64,000 nucleotides of DNA from Lacinutrix neustonica (GTDB lineage: Bacteria > Bacteroidota > Bacteroidia > Flavobacteriales > Flavobacteriaceae). Numbering within the stretch: the stretch's first letter is position 1; the number at the start of each line of letters is the position of its first letter. The position numbers were made by a program, and so were the translations under genes. The notes beneath the pieces are model-generated. The model worked only from the letters and a program-made list of their open reading frames with translations. It was not told the DNA's origin and made no database searches. The stretch covers positions 3,451,501 to 3,515,500 of the forward strand of contig NZ_CP113088.1 in the NCBI RefSeq assembly GCF_026625145.1, read 5' to 3'. Positions 48,394 through 59,900 of the stretch are shown piece by piece.

Positions 48394-50192
48394 CTATAAT
48401 TCGTTTTTAGAGTGGGCAATCCAATACTCAATTTTAGTTTCTAATAATGCTAACGGGACACAGCCGGGTTCTAAAACCTCGTTGTGAAACTGCTTAATGT
48501 CAAACGCTGTTCCCATAGCCTTTTCAGCTTTTGCACGTAATTCTCTAATCTTTAATTGCCCTATTTTATAAGACAAGGCTTGTCCCGGATTCGCCATATA
48601 CCTTTCAATTTCAGAAATGATACTTGCTTCGCTTTCTGCTTCATGTTCTAATGAATAGTTTATGGCTTGTTCTCTTGTCCAGCCTTTCGCGTGTAAACCT
48701 GTATCTACAACTAGGCGAATGGCTCTATGCATCTCCATGCCTAACATGCCAAAATACTGGTATGGGTCTGTATATAGCCCTAATTCTTTCCCTAAAGACT
48801 CACTGTAAAGTGCCCAACCTTCACCATAAGCACTGTACCATAATGTTTTTCTAAACTTTGGTAAATCGGTATCTTCTTGTTGTAATGAAATTTGGTAATG
48901 GTGTCCCGGGATGGCTTCGTGTAAAAATAAGGCTTCATCACTAAAGACATTATATTTTGTAGCGTCTCGGGATGGGTGTGTAAAAAATACCTGGGCGGGT
49001 ACCATCTAAAGAGCCTGGATTGTACTCTGCGCTGGCAGAGGCTTCACGAAAGGCTTCTGTTCTACGTACTTCGAATCCAGTTTTTGGCTTAACATCAAAA
49101 AGTTTTTCAATTTGAGGTTTCATGCGCTCGTGAATGGCATTAAAATGGGCTATAATGGCTTCAGGTGTTTTATAAGGCATCAAATCTTTGTTATTTCTAA
49201 CATGATCGAAAAATGAAATAATATCACCGGTATAACCCACTTCGGTTTTTACCTTTTCCATTTCAGCAAGAATGCGTTTTACTTCTTTTAAACCAAGATC
49301 ATGGATATCGTCTGCTGTCATGTTTGTTGTGGTGTATAATTTTATTTGATGCTTATAATAAGCCGCTCCATCTGGTGTGTCATCAATACCACTGGTTGCT
49401 CTACCAGCAGCCATATAATCGGTATTCATAAAGTTGTACAGTTTGGCGTAAGCAGGAATGACTTTGTTTTCAACCATCGTTGTATAGGCTTCGGTGATCT
49501 GTTCTTTAGCTTCAGCAGAAAAGCTGTCTCGGTAAATTTTTAATTGGCTGGTAGAATAAATGGTCTTCTAATTTCGTTTCTGCAATGGTTTGTAGTTGTG
49601 GCAGCACTTTAACAATTAGGCTTTTGGGTAAGACGTGATTTGCGGCCATGCCTGCTTTCATTCTTTCCTCGGCAGAGGCCACCCATTCTAAATAGTGATC
49701 CACACGTTGTAACCAGTTATTATAATCTTCAACCGTTTTAAAAGGCTGAGAACCGGCACCACTTGCTAATTGACCAATAGTTAATTGTTTGGTCCACATT
49801 TGGTTGATTGGAGTATAATCTTCTCTAAAATTGAAACGCTCTAAATTAACTTCGCAGTCCCAAATAAGAATGTCACGACTGAGTTGCTCACTCTTATTAA
49901 GGGCGTCATTAGGATAGCTTTCTGCCTTTGTTTTAAAGTCTTGGTAATAGGCCTTTTCTTTTGTAACATAGGCTTCTGTAAGTGTATTTGGCAAACTATT
50001 ATTATATCTGTTATCACCAGCAGCTGTGGCATTTAGAGGGTTTAGTTTTAAGCCTTCCTCATAAAAGTTGTCGAGCATATTACTAAACGTCGTGTTTTTT
50101 TCTGAGTTTATGTCTTGAGTTTTGGAACTGGTGTGGTCTTTACAAGAAGCGAATAATACGATTGTAGAAAGGAGGATGAGATAATTTTTCAT
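48394..50192 (-). CDS. DUF885 family lipoprotein (peptidase-like, two frameshifts)
   Basis: About 600 residues. MKNYLILLSTIVLFASCKDH gives the lipoprotein start at ATG 50192. The C-terminal part has the DUF885 zinc-peptidase-like block FLHEAIPGHHYQ with YGEGWALYSESLGKELG and EIERYMANPGQALSYKIGQL. Two CCAGA-type breaks: 49527-49532 (restoring KNLPDSFSAEAKEQITEA) and 48965-48970 (restoring YTPIPDATKYNVFSDEA). Activity on peptides is inferred from the motif. Outer membrane or periplasmic. Confidence 0.85.
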
Positions 50193-50377
50193 GTTTACGT
50201 CATTTTGAAAGACTAAAATACTATTTAAAACTAACATGAAGTCGTGTAACCCCATTTTATCTATTGCGTAAAAAATCCTTTCATTTGTAGTGACCTTTAA
50301 AGGGATGGCTAAGGTTAGAGGATGCCCACTATGAAATTAGTGAACTAGGTTTCACGTGTTACCACTTTTAAAATAAA

Positions 50378-50404
50378 AAAACCGCTTTATTCTAAATAAA
50401 GCGG
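50378..50404. terminator. Hairpin terminator
   Basis: AACCGCTTTATT and AATAAAGCGGTT arms around CTA, at the end of the leftward gene at 50430-50775. Confidence 0.85.
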
Positions 50405-50429
50405 TTGAATTAGGACAAAGCGTATGTGA

Positions 50430-50775
50430 TTATTTGTCTAATTGTTTTGTCATGGTGAAGCCAGCAAATAAGGCGAGTCCGAGACATTAAAAAGATGCAA
50501 GCAGGATAAATCGAATCTGCATTTATTGTGGTGTAGGTTTCTAATAGCATGGCGATAAAGATACCTACGCCAATACCCATTAAAAGTAATGCGATATTTA
50601 AAATAAGTACTTTCCATATGGGAGCAGTATGCTCTCTGCCTTTTACAAAAATACTGGCGTCTGCACCTTTTTCTATTAATGCTAAGCGTTCTTTATTTCT
50701 TGTGGAAAAATACAAATAGAATATTCCAAAAATTGATCCAATGATAATTGGCATAATAATGACTTCTGATCCCAT
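50430..50775 (-). CDS. Small membrane protein (frameshifted), function unknown
   Basis: About 115 residues: three hydrophobic helices (IIMPIIIGSIFGIFYLYFST, WKVLILNIALLLMGIGVGIF, IYPACIFLMSGLALFAGFTM) and a conserved-looking linker ALIEKGADASIFVKGREH, reminiscent of DUF6249-type proteins. A CCAGA-type break at 50479-50483 alters the last helix; repair gives FLMSGLALFAGFTMTKQLDK and a stop at 50430. Divergent from the sigma factor gene, so both may share a control region with it. Function not known. Confidence 0.65.
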
Positions 50776-50916
50776 AATGAGTGTTGTTTTTTAATTGATT
50801 AATTTAATCTGTTCTTAGCTTAAGACGATAGCTTTTAACTGATGGTTACAACTTTTTCCAAATATTTTTTCTTTTATTCTGTAACCGAAGGGTTCCCTTG
50901 GTCGTCCAATGAGCAG

Positions 50917-51495
50917 ATGACCATCAACGACCAACATTATATTACTAAAGTTTTAGAAGGCGACAGCCATGCCTTTGCCGTGCTAGTGGACCGTTATAAA
51001 GATTTGGTGTTTACCTTAGCCTTAACCATGACGAAGAATAGGGAAGAAGCTGAAGAAGTCGCGCAAGATGTATTTATAAAAATATACAAGCATTTAGCAA
51101 CCTTTAAAGGGGATTCTAAATTTTCTACGTGGATTTATAAGGTGACTTATAATACGTGTTTAGATCGCATTAAAAAATTAAAGCGGCTCCAAAATACTAT
51201 TGCTATAGATGCTTTTACAGAACATGAAATTAAAACCATAGACAATGCATTGTTTGCCATGGAAATTAAAGAACGCAATGACACCATACAAAACTGTTTA
51301 AACGCCTTGCCCGCCGAGGATCGTTTTATGCTCACCTGGTTTTATTATGAGGACCAATCTTTAGATGAAATCGCGAAGGTGATGGATATAAAACCTAACC
51401 ATGTTAAGGTGAAGTTATTTAGAAGTCGGAAAAAATTAGCGACTATATTAAGATCACAATTAGAACCGGAAATACTACAACATTATGAACGATAG
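50917..51495 (+). CDS. ECF-type RNA polymerase sigma factor
   Basis: 192 residues. Sigma-70 region 2 in VLVDRYKDLVFTLALTMTKN, REEAEEVAQDVFIKIYKHLA, FSTWIYKVTYNTCLDRIKKL; region 4 in NALPAEDRFMLTWFYYEDQS, LDEIAKVMDIKPNHVKVKLF. I chose ATG 50917 (MTINDQHYITKVLEGDSHAF), the family start, over an upstream in-frame ATG at 50842 whose product begins with an unlikely hydrophobic stretch. Overlaps the next gene, a membrane protein probably acting as its partner, by 11 bases. Typical sigma-24/RpoE arrangement. Confidence 0.9.
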   Translation: MTINDQHYITKVLEGDSHAFAVLVDRYKDLVFTLALTMTKNREEAEEVAQDVFIKIYKHLATFKGDSKFSTWIYKVTYNTCLDRIKKLKRLQNTIAIDAFTEHEIKTIDNALFAMEIKERNDTIQNCLNALPAEDRFMLTWFYYEDQSLDEIAKVMDIKPNHVKVKLFRSRKKLATILRSQLEPEILQHYER

Positions 51496-51890
51496 TAAAC
51501 AAAAGCCATTAGATATCTTGTCTAAGAAACTATTTGAAACGCAGCCTTTAGCGTCTCCTTCGGGTGATTTTACTGCAGCGGTAATGAAGGAAGTGGTTAA
51601 GCTATCGGCGACTAAAACAATAATAGTAGAGAATACGCCGCTCATTTCTAAAACAGTCTCGGCTTATAATTGGTGCGGCATTCAGTGGGTTGTTAGGGTT
51701 TGCCGTATTTGGAGAAGCGTTAAGAACAGACAGTTGGTTTCATACATGGTCTACTATTAAAATGACAGCCTGGGTTCCTAATTTTAGTGTTTCTAAAACC
51801 ACAGTATACGCTATTGTTTTATTTGGCATCATGTTATTCATACAAGTGCCACTGCTAAAACATTATTTTAATAAGCGCTTAGGCCATTAG
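51485..51890 (+). CDS. Putative anti-sigma factor-like membrane protein (frameshifted)
   Basis: About 135 residues. Soluble N-terminus (KPLDILSKKLFETQPLASPS, GDFTAAVMKEVVKLSATK) and two hydrophobic helices (LIIGAAFSGLLGFAVFG and TVYAIVLFGIMLFIQVPLL). One CCAGA-type break at 51657-51662; repair restores ISKTVWLIIGAAFSGLLGF. Position directly overlapping the sigma gene suggests it controls that factor, but no anti-sigma motif is recognised. Its end overlaps the end of the convergent helicase gene by 23 bases. Confidence 0.7.
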
Positions 51891-53133
51891 TACCAGCGTT
51901 TCTTCTTTTTTTCGAACCTTCACTTTTGCGTCCTTTTCGATGCTTACTTCCGCTTTTATTAGAAGTATGAACTTCTTTTTTAGCTTTAGGATCTAAGGGA
52001 TACGGATGGGTGTCTACGACATCTAACTGAAGGTTAATAAGTTGTTGTATTGCTTTTACATAGTCTTTTTCATCGGCAGAACAAAAAGAATAAGACGCTC
52101 CAGTATTGCCAGCACGTGCCGTTCTTCCAATACGGTGCACGTAAGTTTCGGGCACATTTGGCATATCAAAATTAATGACGGCATCTACGTCATCCACATC
52201 AATACCCCTTGCGGCAACATCAGTAGCAATTAAGATGTCAACCTTATTTTTCTTAAAATTACTTAAGGCGTCTTGGCGTAGGGTCCGGCTTTTATCTCCA
52301 TGAATACTATCTACTTTGTAGTTGTTTTTAAGGAGTGTTTGTTCTAATTTATCAACACCATATTTTGTTCTACGAAAAATAATAATACGGCCTTTTATGG
52401 TATCGCGAAGTAGATGTAAACACAATTCTATTTTTTGTGGTTTTGGTACGAAATACAGCGCTTGTACAACATTTTTAGAGGTGGAAGAATTTTGAGAGAC
52501 TTCAACACGTGTTGGTGTTTTTAAAATGCCGTTAGCCAGTTGTTCTACTTTGTAGGGTATGGTGGCAGAAAATAAGAGTGTCTGTTTTTCTTTAGGACAG
52601 AGTCTTTCAATTTTTTTAACATCATCAATAAAGCCCATGTCTAACATCAAATCGGCTTCATCTAAAACCAGAATTTCAACATAATCTAAATTGATATGGT
52701 CTTGTTTGTGTAAATCCAGCAAACGGCCAGGGGTTGCAATTAAAATATCAACGCCTTTTTTTAAAACCTCTTTTTGAGGATCAATAGCAGTGCCCCCATA
52801 AATAACAGCTGAGGTTAAATTGGTATGCGTGGCATAAGCCTGAAAGTTTTCCTGAATTTGAATAGCCAATTCCCGAGTAGGACTCACAACAATGGCGCGT
52901 ATTTTTTTTCCATTTTTTGGAGCCACTTGCTTATCATACAACAATTGTAAAATAGGCAAGGCAAAGGCAGCCGTTTTACCGGTCCCGGTTTGCGCCGAAG
53001 CTATAATGTCTTTTTTAGCCAAAACTAACGGAATGGTGCGCTCTTGAATAAGCGTTGGATGGTCATAGCCTTTTTCGGCAATGGCACGTAATAATGGTCT
53101 GTTAAGTTTTAGGTCTTTAAATGACATGTGCAA
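51868..53133 (-). CDS. DEAD-box RNA helicase
   Basis: 421 residues, intact. Q motif region HMSFKDLKLNRPLLRAIAEK, motif I ASAQTGTGKTAAFALPI, motif Ia PTRELAIQI, Ib ATPGRLLDL, motif II VLDEADLML, motif III LFSATIP, motifs V/VI IATDVAARGIDVDDV and HRIGRTARAG. Unwinds short RNA duplexes, probably in ribosome assembly or RNA decay (RhlE-like layout). C-terminus is basic (SGSKHRKGRKSEGSKKRRN). Convergent with the anti-sigma-like gene. Confidence 0.93.
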   Translation of the reverse strand: MHMSFKDLKLNRPLLRAIAEKGYDHPTLIQERTIPLVLAKKDIIASAQTGTGKTAAFALPILQLLYDKQVAPKNGKKIRAIVVSPTRELAIQIQENFQAYATHTNLTSAVIYGGTAIDPQKEVLKKGVDILIATPGRLLDLHKQDHINLDYVEILVLDEADLMLDMGFIDDVKKIERLCPKEKQTLLFSATIPYKVEQLANGILKTPTRVEVSQNSSTSKNVVQALYFVPKPQKIELCLHLLRDTIKGRIIIFRRTKYGVDKLEQTLLKNNYKVDSIHGDKSRTLRQDALSNFKKNKVDILIATDVAARGIDVDDVDAVINFDMPNVPETYVHRIGRTARAGNTGASYSFCSADEKDYVKAIQQLINLQLDVVDTHPYPLDPKAKKEVHTSNKSGSKHRKGRKSEGSKKRRNAGTNGLSAY

Positions 53134-53211
53134 ATTGTTTACTGCAAAGGTAGTTTTTTTGTCACGCTTTTTATTTTATTAAAAAAGTTAAATGCAAAAA
53201 CGGGTTTTTAT

Positions 53212-54219
53212 TTAACCTTTAGTTACCTCTATGGTATAAGTGGCTACAATATCATCCCCAATTTTTAAGTGTACGTCGTAAAATCCCTTGTGTTTAAAAC
53301 GGTATTTAAAGGAGATCCATCCGTTTTCATTTTTTAAATCATAAACTTTGAAAGGGATTGCGGATACTCCGTAAAACTGAATCAATGAAATATTACCTTC
53401 AGAAACGGCGTTGAGCGCTTTAAAACGAAAGCTAATCTCATCGTCTTTTTTAATGATGGTATTTAATGTCTCAGGATAGATAGGGATTATTTTGTGTTTA
53501 AAAGTTTCACCGTAAATGAGTGGTGCTGCAATAAATTCAGACTGAATTAAAGTGTCATTTAGAAACCATTTTTTTTCTAACGGATAGTGATTTCTGCCAA
53601 AGAGAAGCGGTTCTGTTAAAAAATAACCATCATTATAATCTCTTACAAAAAAAGCACCGGAGACCATATATCCGCTGGACCACGTGGCATCACAGAGGTA
53701 CCATTTGTTATTCAGTTTTATAGCGTTCCACGAATGATTAGCTAATTCTAAGGCTTCAATATTGGATGCCACGGTTCTTCCATATCCATTTATTATTTTA
53801 CATTGTATATGGGCCGTAAAACATAATTCTTTCATTAAGTAGGCATAACCAGTACAGATTGTTTTCTTATGTTTTAGTAATTTTTTGAACGTTATTTTTT
53901 TATATTGATTATTCCACTTCATATAACCAATACTATCATTTTGAAGTTTTTTTCGTTTTCTAATCACCTTCTCGTCTTGATTAGAATCGCCTTTTATATT
54001 AGTAGACACCCAGGTATAAATAGCTCTTAACTTTTCGACGTCTGTTGTAAGATTGTGCGTTAGCTTGTATGCCAGCAGCGGTAGGTTTTCTAAACTATGA
54101 CCTTGATTTATTTTAGCAGTATTATCGGCTTTAGTAAAATCTATAGTTTTAAAATCTGATACTTGTGCATTAGAAATATTAAAGGCGACTATTATAGCGA
54201 GTAGGAGTATATTATGCAT
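53212..54219 (-). CDS. Secreted transglutaminase-like protein
   Basis: About 335 residues. Signal peptide MHNILLLAIIVAFNISNAQ starts at ATG 54219; an upstream ATG (54264) gives a leader without signal-like character. The transglutaminase-like triad can be followed: Cys in KTICTGYAYLMKELC, His in ANHSWNAIKLNNKWY, Asp in LCDATWSSGYMVSGAF. The rest is a beta-rich domain (FKVYDLKNENGWISFKYRFK) with a C-terminal VATYTIEVTKG. Members act as proteases or cross-linkers; the role is unknown. Stop precedes by few bases the next gene in the same direction. Confidence 0.8.
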   Translation of the reverse strand: MHNILLLAIIVAFNISNAQVSDFKTIDFTKADNTAKINQGHSLENLPLLAYKLTHNLTTDVEKLRAIYTWVSTNIKGDSNQDEKVIRKRKKLQNDSIGYMKWNNQYKKITFKKLLKHKKTICTGYAYLMKELCFTAHIQCKIINGYGRTVASNIEALELANHSWNAIKLNNKWYLCDATWSSGYMVSGAFFVRDYNDGYFLTEPLLFGRNHYPLEKKWFLNDTLIQSEFIAAPLIYGETFKHKIIPIYPETLNTIIKKDDEISFRFKALNAVSEGNISLIQFYGVSAIPFKVYDLKNENGWISFKYRFKHKGFYDVHLKIGDDIVATYTIEVTKG

Positions 54220-54226
54220 AGATTTA

Positions 54227-54903
54227 TTAATCTCTTTTCGATTTGTAAACAGATTTAACAGCAACTTTACCCATAAGAATACAGGAATCCATGTTCATAT
54301 CTACTTTTAATTCTACGGTCGAAGCAGAATTTTCATTATTAATAATCACTTTCTGTGATTGCATACCTATTGTACTAAAAACCAATACATCTCCCTTTTT
54401 TACTTTTTCCGAAACTCAAAATAGCCATCAAAATCTGTTTGTACTCCTATGGCTGTACCTTCTAAGACTACATTTACACTGGGTAGGGCAAGAGATTGTT
54501 CCGTTACATAGCCTTTGACAATAATATTTTTTTCGGCTTTTGAGGCTTCAACTTCTGAAGTATTGTTATTAGCGTCTACTTTTTTTGTTGTGTTTTGTGC
54601 CTGTGTCGCTGTTATTGAGAAAAACGATAAAATGGCTAAGCTGATGCCACTTAATAGACTTATTCTTGTTTTTACTATCGGTTTGCGATACCTGGTCTCT
54701 AATTGCTGACTTTTAAACCTGCCACAAGTATTTTTGTTATGGTGCGTTTCAAAATAATTAATGATCTCCTGTGTGGTCATTTTTGTAAAGTCTATCACTT
54801 CTTTTTCACAAGACCCACAAAAGCCACCAGTTGAAGTTGGAGTAAATTGATTAAAATGTTCTGAACACGGTGTCTTGATGTTTAAGTTAAATTGATTTTT
54901 CAT
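54227..54903 (-). CDS. CarboxypepD_reg-like protein with N-terminal cysteine motif (frameshifted)
   Basis: About 225 residues. N-terminus carries FTPTSTGGFCGSCEKEVIDF, the small conserved Cys motif known from flavobacterial membrane proteins, then a helix (ISLLSGISLAILSFFSITAT) and a CarboxypepD_reg domain: VKGYVTEQSLALPSVNVVLE, GTAIGVQTDFDGYFEF. One CCAGA-type break at 54409-54413; repair gives FEFLEKVKKGDVLVFSTIGM and a tail to the stop at 54227. The frame then closes directly before the transglutaminase start at 54219, so the two genes are probably cotranscribed. Function unknown. Confidence 0.7.
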
Positions 54904-55187
54904 GGTGTACGTTTTAAATGTTATGATACTCCAAACCTATACATCAATAAGGGACTACAAAACAGGAAATTAGTAAACGGTGCTTTTCAATGAGTGAAAC
55001 AGTACTTTTAATGAGTTTGGTGATAAATAATAATTAGGGTATTCTTAATAAGGCATCAGGTTTAATGGCCATTGCATTCATTTACTTCATATATAATCAT
55101 TGAGTTTAGAATAGTAATTCATGGTTTTTGAATGTTTATCAGACTTAATTCTGAAGAAATGCTTGGTATTAACGGGATGCTGGATCG

Positions 55188-55595
55188 CTAATTATAGACG
55201 TTTTTTTGAGCGAGTGTTTTTCCAAAGGAAAATCCAGCAAAAACGGCAACCCCTTCTGCAAGGATAAACCATAGGCCTTTAGGTAAAGTGAAGGTAACAA
55301 AAGCAGTAGCCAAAATTAGGATACTTGCCACAATATAAGCTGGAAGCATACTGGTTTTAGAGATAAGTCCCGCGATAAACATACCAACAATAATACCCAT
55401 AAAATGTCCAATAACCACAAAGGCTTTAGCACCTAAAGGAATTTTATTCATATTGCTTTTTATCCAATCCATATCTGTAGGACTGGCATCTGAAGGTAAT
55501 GGAAAAAGGTTGTGACCAATCAGGGTTTCAAATACATAAACAATTATGGATGCAGCTATGAAACCTAAAAATGTAGCTAATATATTCCTAATCAA
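55188..55595 (-). CDS. Small membrane protein, function unknown
   Basis: 135 residues, intact, with four hydrophobic helices (NILATFLGFIAASIIVYVF, FVVIGHFMGIIVGMFIAGLI, AYIVASILILATAFVTF, LWFILAEGVAVFAGFSFG). No family recognised with certainty. The flanking gaps (54904-55187 and 55596-55926) carry no gene; the second shows a CTCGG site near 55609 and AT-rich sequence. Confidence 0.65.
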   Translation of the reverse strand: MIRNILATFLGFIAASIIVYVFETLIGHNLFPLPSDASPTDMDWIKSNMNKIPLGAKAFVVIGHFMGIIVGMFIAGLISKTSMLPAYIVASILILATAFVTFTLPKGLWFILAEGVAVFAGFSFGKTLAQKNVYN

Positions 55596-55926
55596 ATCCG
55601 TCTCGGTTTAAAACTTAATACTGCATTTTGTAGGGCTATTTAAAGGTACGCTTTTTTTTGTAATTTTTAAATTACTAATACCATGGGGTGGTGGGAAATT
55701 GAATATTTAAGAAATTCAATGCCGCAAAACGGGTAACAGGCATTGGTTTTGTCTTGATATCCTGTGACCTGTATTCAAACGATGACTCTCATAATGATGC
55801 AATCTCAAGTTTAGAAATAAATAATTTCCTTATTAAAAAAATGAGTAGATTTACACGCGTGAGTTCCAATTAAAACTTGTAATTCACATAACGTTATTTA
55901 GTTATAATCTATAAACCAAACCTATT
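55596..55926. other. Intergenic region, 331 bases
   Basis: No coding frame of note. Contains a CTCGG site (55610) as found at gene breaks, a short TTACACGCGTGAG palindrome-like piece near 55851 and AT-rich sequence. I see no named element. Confidence 0.6.
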
Positions 55927-56808
55927 ATGAAGATTAATTACCTACTACCATTAACATTTATTATTTTTTTTAGCAGTTGTAATTCCACTGAAAAATTGGA
56001 AGAAAAATTAGTGGATGATGAAATCATTGGATCCTGGACCTTAACAGAAGTCATAACTTTTGATAAAGAAAATGCAGACATTAACGACGCGGAAAGGACA
56101 GCATTAGCCAATGAGAAACTAACGAAAGGATTGACACTACAATTTTTTCCTGATTCCTCTTATACTATGTTCGAGGGCGGTAATATTAAACATGGAAACT
56201 GGACTTATGTTAATGATAAAGCCCTTAGCTATGGACAAAATATACTTAAAATTGATCGGTTTGATGAAGTGGGACAGATGACAGGCTTATTGGCAAGTAT
56301 TCGAAATAACGACAAAGGTGTGGAATCAGCAGTTAAATTTGTTGAAGAAATAAAAAAGTTAAAGAATTATAAGGAAGATCCCTTTTATCCTGGCAATAAT
56401 AAATGGAGAGAACGACCGCTTAAAAAAGAGACCAATGAGGAAATTGTGGCCCGCTTATCAAATTATATTTTACACAATGCATATCTTTTAAAAGCGGCCT
56501 ATGAGAGAAATGATGTTACCGTTTCTTTTGAGTACTCGAGAGGCGTTATTAAAGTTTTTAAGGGAGGCATAGGAGTCGTTAAGAAAAACAAAATTAACCA
56601 AACTTGGAAAAATTATTTTTATAATGACGCAGATGCTATGAAAGCCTTTAATTTGTACAGTAGCTACCTGGATAAACAAGGCGTGTTAAGAGCTGTGTCT
56701 ACTGGAGATTGGGTGAAGGATGATTATGAAATATTAATGAAACTGTATTCTCAAATTCAAAAAACAAAGGTAGCCGCCGTCGAACGATTAGAGCAACAAA
56801 ACAGTTAG
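55927..56808 (+). CDS. Hypothetical lipoprotein with lipocalin-like start
   Basis: 293 residues. Lipoprotein signal MKINYLLPLTFIIFFSSCNS, then DDEIIGSWTLTEVITFDKEN and TLQFFPDSSYTMFEGGNIKH, a lipocalin-like pattern (GxW...) and NWTYVNDKALSYGQNILKI. The second half (KFVEEIKKLKNYKEDPFYPG, SNYILHNAYLLKAAYERNDV) is helical and unassigned. Function unknown. Followed by a clear hairpin terminator at 56871. Confidence 0.75.
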   Translation: MKINYLLPLTFIIFFSSCNSTEKLEEKLVDDEIIGSWTLTEVITFDKENADINDAERTALANEKLTKGLTLQFFPDSSYTMFEGGNIKHGNWTYVNDKALSYGQNILKIDRFDEVGQMTGLLASIRNNDKGVESAVKFVEEIKKLKNYKEDPFYPGNNKWRERPLKKETNEEIVARLSNYILHNAYLLKAAYERNDVTVSFEYSRGVIKVFKGGIGVVKKNKINQTWKNYFYNDADAMKAFNLYSSYLDKQGVLRAVSTGDWVKDDYEILMKLYSQIQKTKVAAVERLEQQNS

Positions 56809-56870
56809 GTGCTAAGATTTATATTTCAATACCATTGTAGTCTATAGTTTAGAATTACATAATAATAAAA

Positions 56871-56902
56871 AACCTGAAGCACAGCTTCAGGTTTTTTATT
56901 TA
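56871..56902. terminator. Bidirectional hairpin terminator
   Basis: ACCTGAAGC and GCTTCAGGT arms around ACA with flanking A and T runs, between the lipoprotein gene and the convergent secA gene. Confidence 0.85.
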
Positions 56903-56922
56903 ATAGTCTTTTGAGGGGTGTT

Positions 56923-59900
56923 TTATTCTTCTACTAACACCCATTCACCTTTGGCAATTAAAGGTTCAGCTTGTTTATATTTCATGGTTTTATTTTCACC
57001 ACTCATAACATGTTTAATAGTGACACGATCGTTACGACCAATTTTTGGTTGATCACGTACAATAGTTTCGGTCACTTGTTGCTGTTGTTGTGTATTCCCT
57101 GCCGCTCTGTTTTGCGCAGAACGCTCATCTAAATTAGGGATTTCGTCTTTTTGTGTTTTTAGATTTTCCTTTTTACGGGTTTGTTTTGCTTCACTTATTT
57201 GAGTGCCTTGATTGGCTTGTAATTCTCCTTTAAATAAAAACGAAATCACTTCTTTATTCACTTGATCGATCATGCCTTTAAATAATTCAAAAGCTTCAAA
57301 TTTATAAATTAATAGTGGATCTTTTTGTTCATGAACCGCGAGTTGAACAGACTGTTTTAATTCGTCCATTTTACGTAAATGCGTTTTCCAGGCGTCGTCA
57401 ATAATGGCTAACGTGATGTTCTTTTCAAAATCGGTAACCAATTGCTTTCCTTCTGAGTGGTAAGCCGATTCTAAATCGGTGACCACCTGTAATGTTTTCT
57501 TACCATCTGTAAAGGGCACCACAATACGTTTGTACTTATCGCCTTGATTTTCAAACACATCTTTAATTACAGGATAAGCTACTTCAGCATTACGAGCCAT
57601 TTTTGCTTTGTAGTGATCAAAAGCAGCATGGTAAATGCGTTTTGCTAATTCTGTAGCAGAGAGTTTATTGAATTCTGCCTCTGTTACTGGTGACGGCATC
57701 GAGAAGTAACGAATCAATTCAAATTCGAAATTCTTAAAATCACTGGCATCTTTATTGGTTTCAGCAATACCTTCCGAGGTGTCGTAAATCATATTGGCTA
57801 AATCCACGCGTAAACGTTCTCCAAATAAAGCATGGTGACGGCGTTTGTAAACCACTTCACGTTGCGAATTCATGACATCATCATATTCTAATAAACGCTT
57901 ACGCACCCCAAAGTTATTTTCTTCAACCTTTTTCTGCGCACGTTCAATAGATTTAGAAATCATAGAATGCTGAATCACTTCACCTTCTTGAAGTCCCATG
58001 CGGTCCATCATTTTGGCAATACGTTCACTACCAAACAATCGCATTAAATTATCTTCTAATGAAACATAGAATTGTGAACTTCCCGGATCTCCTTGACGAC
58101 CAGCACGACCACGTAATTGTCTGTCTACACGACGCGAATCGTGACGTTCTGTACCAACAATCGCTAAACCGCCAGCTTTTTTAACGGCGTCACTTAACTT
58201 AATATCTGTACCACGACCCGCCATGTTAGTGGCAATGGTAACTTGACCAGGCTGTCCCGCTTGTTCTACAATATCGGCTTCTTTTTTATGAAGTTTTGCG
58301 TTTAACACGTTGTGGGGTACTTTTCTAATGCTAAGCATTTTTCCAAGTAACTCAGAGATTTCAACGTTAGTAGTACCAATTAAAACGGGACGCCCTTGTT
58401 GCGATAAGTTCGTGACTTCATCAATAACGGCGTTATATTTTTCACGCTTCGTTTTGTAAACTAAATCTTCTCTATCATGACGTGCAATAGGTCTGTTGGT
58501 TGGAATTTCAACCACATCCAATTTATAGATCTCCCACAATTCACCAGCTTCTGTAACGGCAGTACCTGTCATACCGGACAGTTTGCGATACATTCTAAAG
58601 TAATTTTGAAGGGTTACAGTAGCAAAGGTTTGCGTGGCATCTTCAATTTTTACATTTTCTTTGGCTTCTATGGCTTGGTGTAAACCATCGCTGTAACGTC
58701 GCCCATCCATAATACGTCCTGTTTGCTCATCGACGATCATAACTTTATTATCCATAACAACATATTGGTTGTCTTTTTCAAATAAAGCATAGGCTTTTAA
58801 TAATTGATTTAGCGTATGAATGCGTTCAGATTTCACACCAAACTCTCTAAATAAATCTTCTTTTAAGTTGGCTTCTTCTTCCGAGGATAGCCCTTGCGAT
58901 TCAATTTTGGCAATTTCAATACCAATTTCCGGCATGACAAAAAAGTCAGGATTGTCTTTTCCTGAAATGTACTCCACCCCTTTATCGGTTAATTCAATTT
59001 GATTGTTCTTTTCTTCAATAACATAATACAATTCCGCGTCAACCTTTGGCATCTCCCGGTTGTTATCGGCCATATAAGTGTTTTCTGTTTTTTGAAGTAA
59101 TTGTTTAATGCCTTCTTCACTTAAGAATTTAATTAAAGCTTTATTCTTTGGAATTCCTCTATACACTCTTAAGAGTTGAAAACCACCTTCTTTAGTATCC
59201 CCTTCTGCAATTAACTTTTTGGCCTCAACCAAAACCTGGGTTAAATATTTGCGTTGTACGGCAACAATATCGTCTACTTTTGGTTTTAACTCTGTAAATT
59301 CGTGGCGGTCCCCTTGAGGAATAGGCCCCGATATAATTAATGGTGTTCTCGGCATCATCGACTAATACAGAATCGACCTCATCTACAATGGCATAATGGT
59401 GTGGGCGTTGTACTAAATCGTCTCGGCGAATTGGCCATGTTATCACGTAAATAGTCAAAACCAAATTCGTTGTTTGTACCATAGGTGATGTCTGAGTTAT
59501 AGGCTTTACGACGGCCTTCAGAGTTTGGTCTGTGGTTATCAATACAATCGATACTCATGCCGTGGAATTGAAAAATAGGCGCCATCCACGCCATATCACG
59601 TTTTGCTAAGTAGTCGTTAACGGTCACTAAATGCACGCCTTTTTCGGCTAGGGCATTTAAGTAAACGGGTAGGGTTGCCACTAAGGTTTTACCTTCACCC
59701 GTTTGCATTTCGGCAATTTTACCTTCGTGTAACGCGACACCACCAATAAGCTGTACATCATAATGAATCATGTCCCAAGTAATGGCTTTTCCAACAGCAT
59801 CCCATGAGTTCGACCAGGTCGCTTGCTCACCATCAAGGGTCACATAATCGCCCATACCGTAAACCTCCCTATCAAATGGCGTTGCGGTTACTGTAATTTC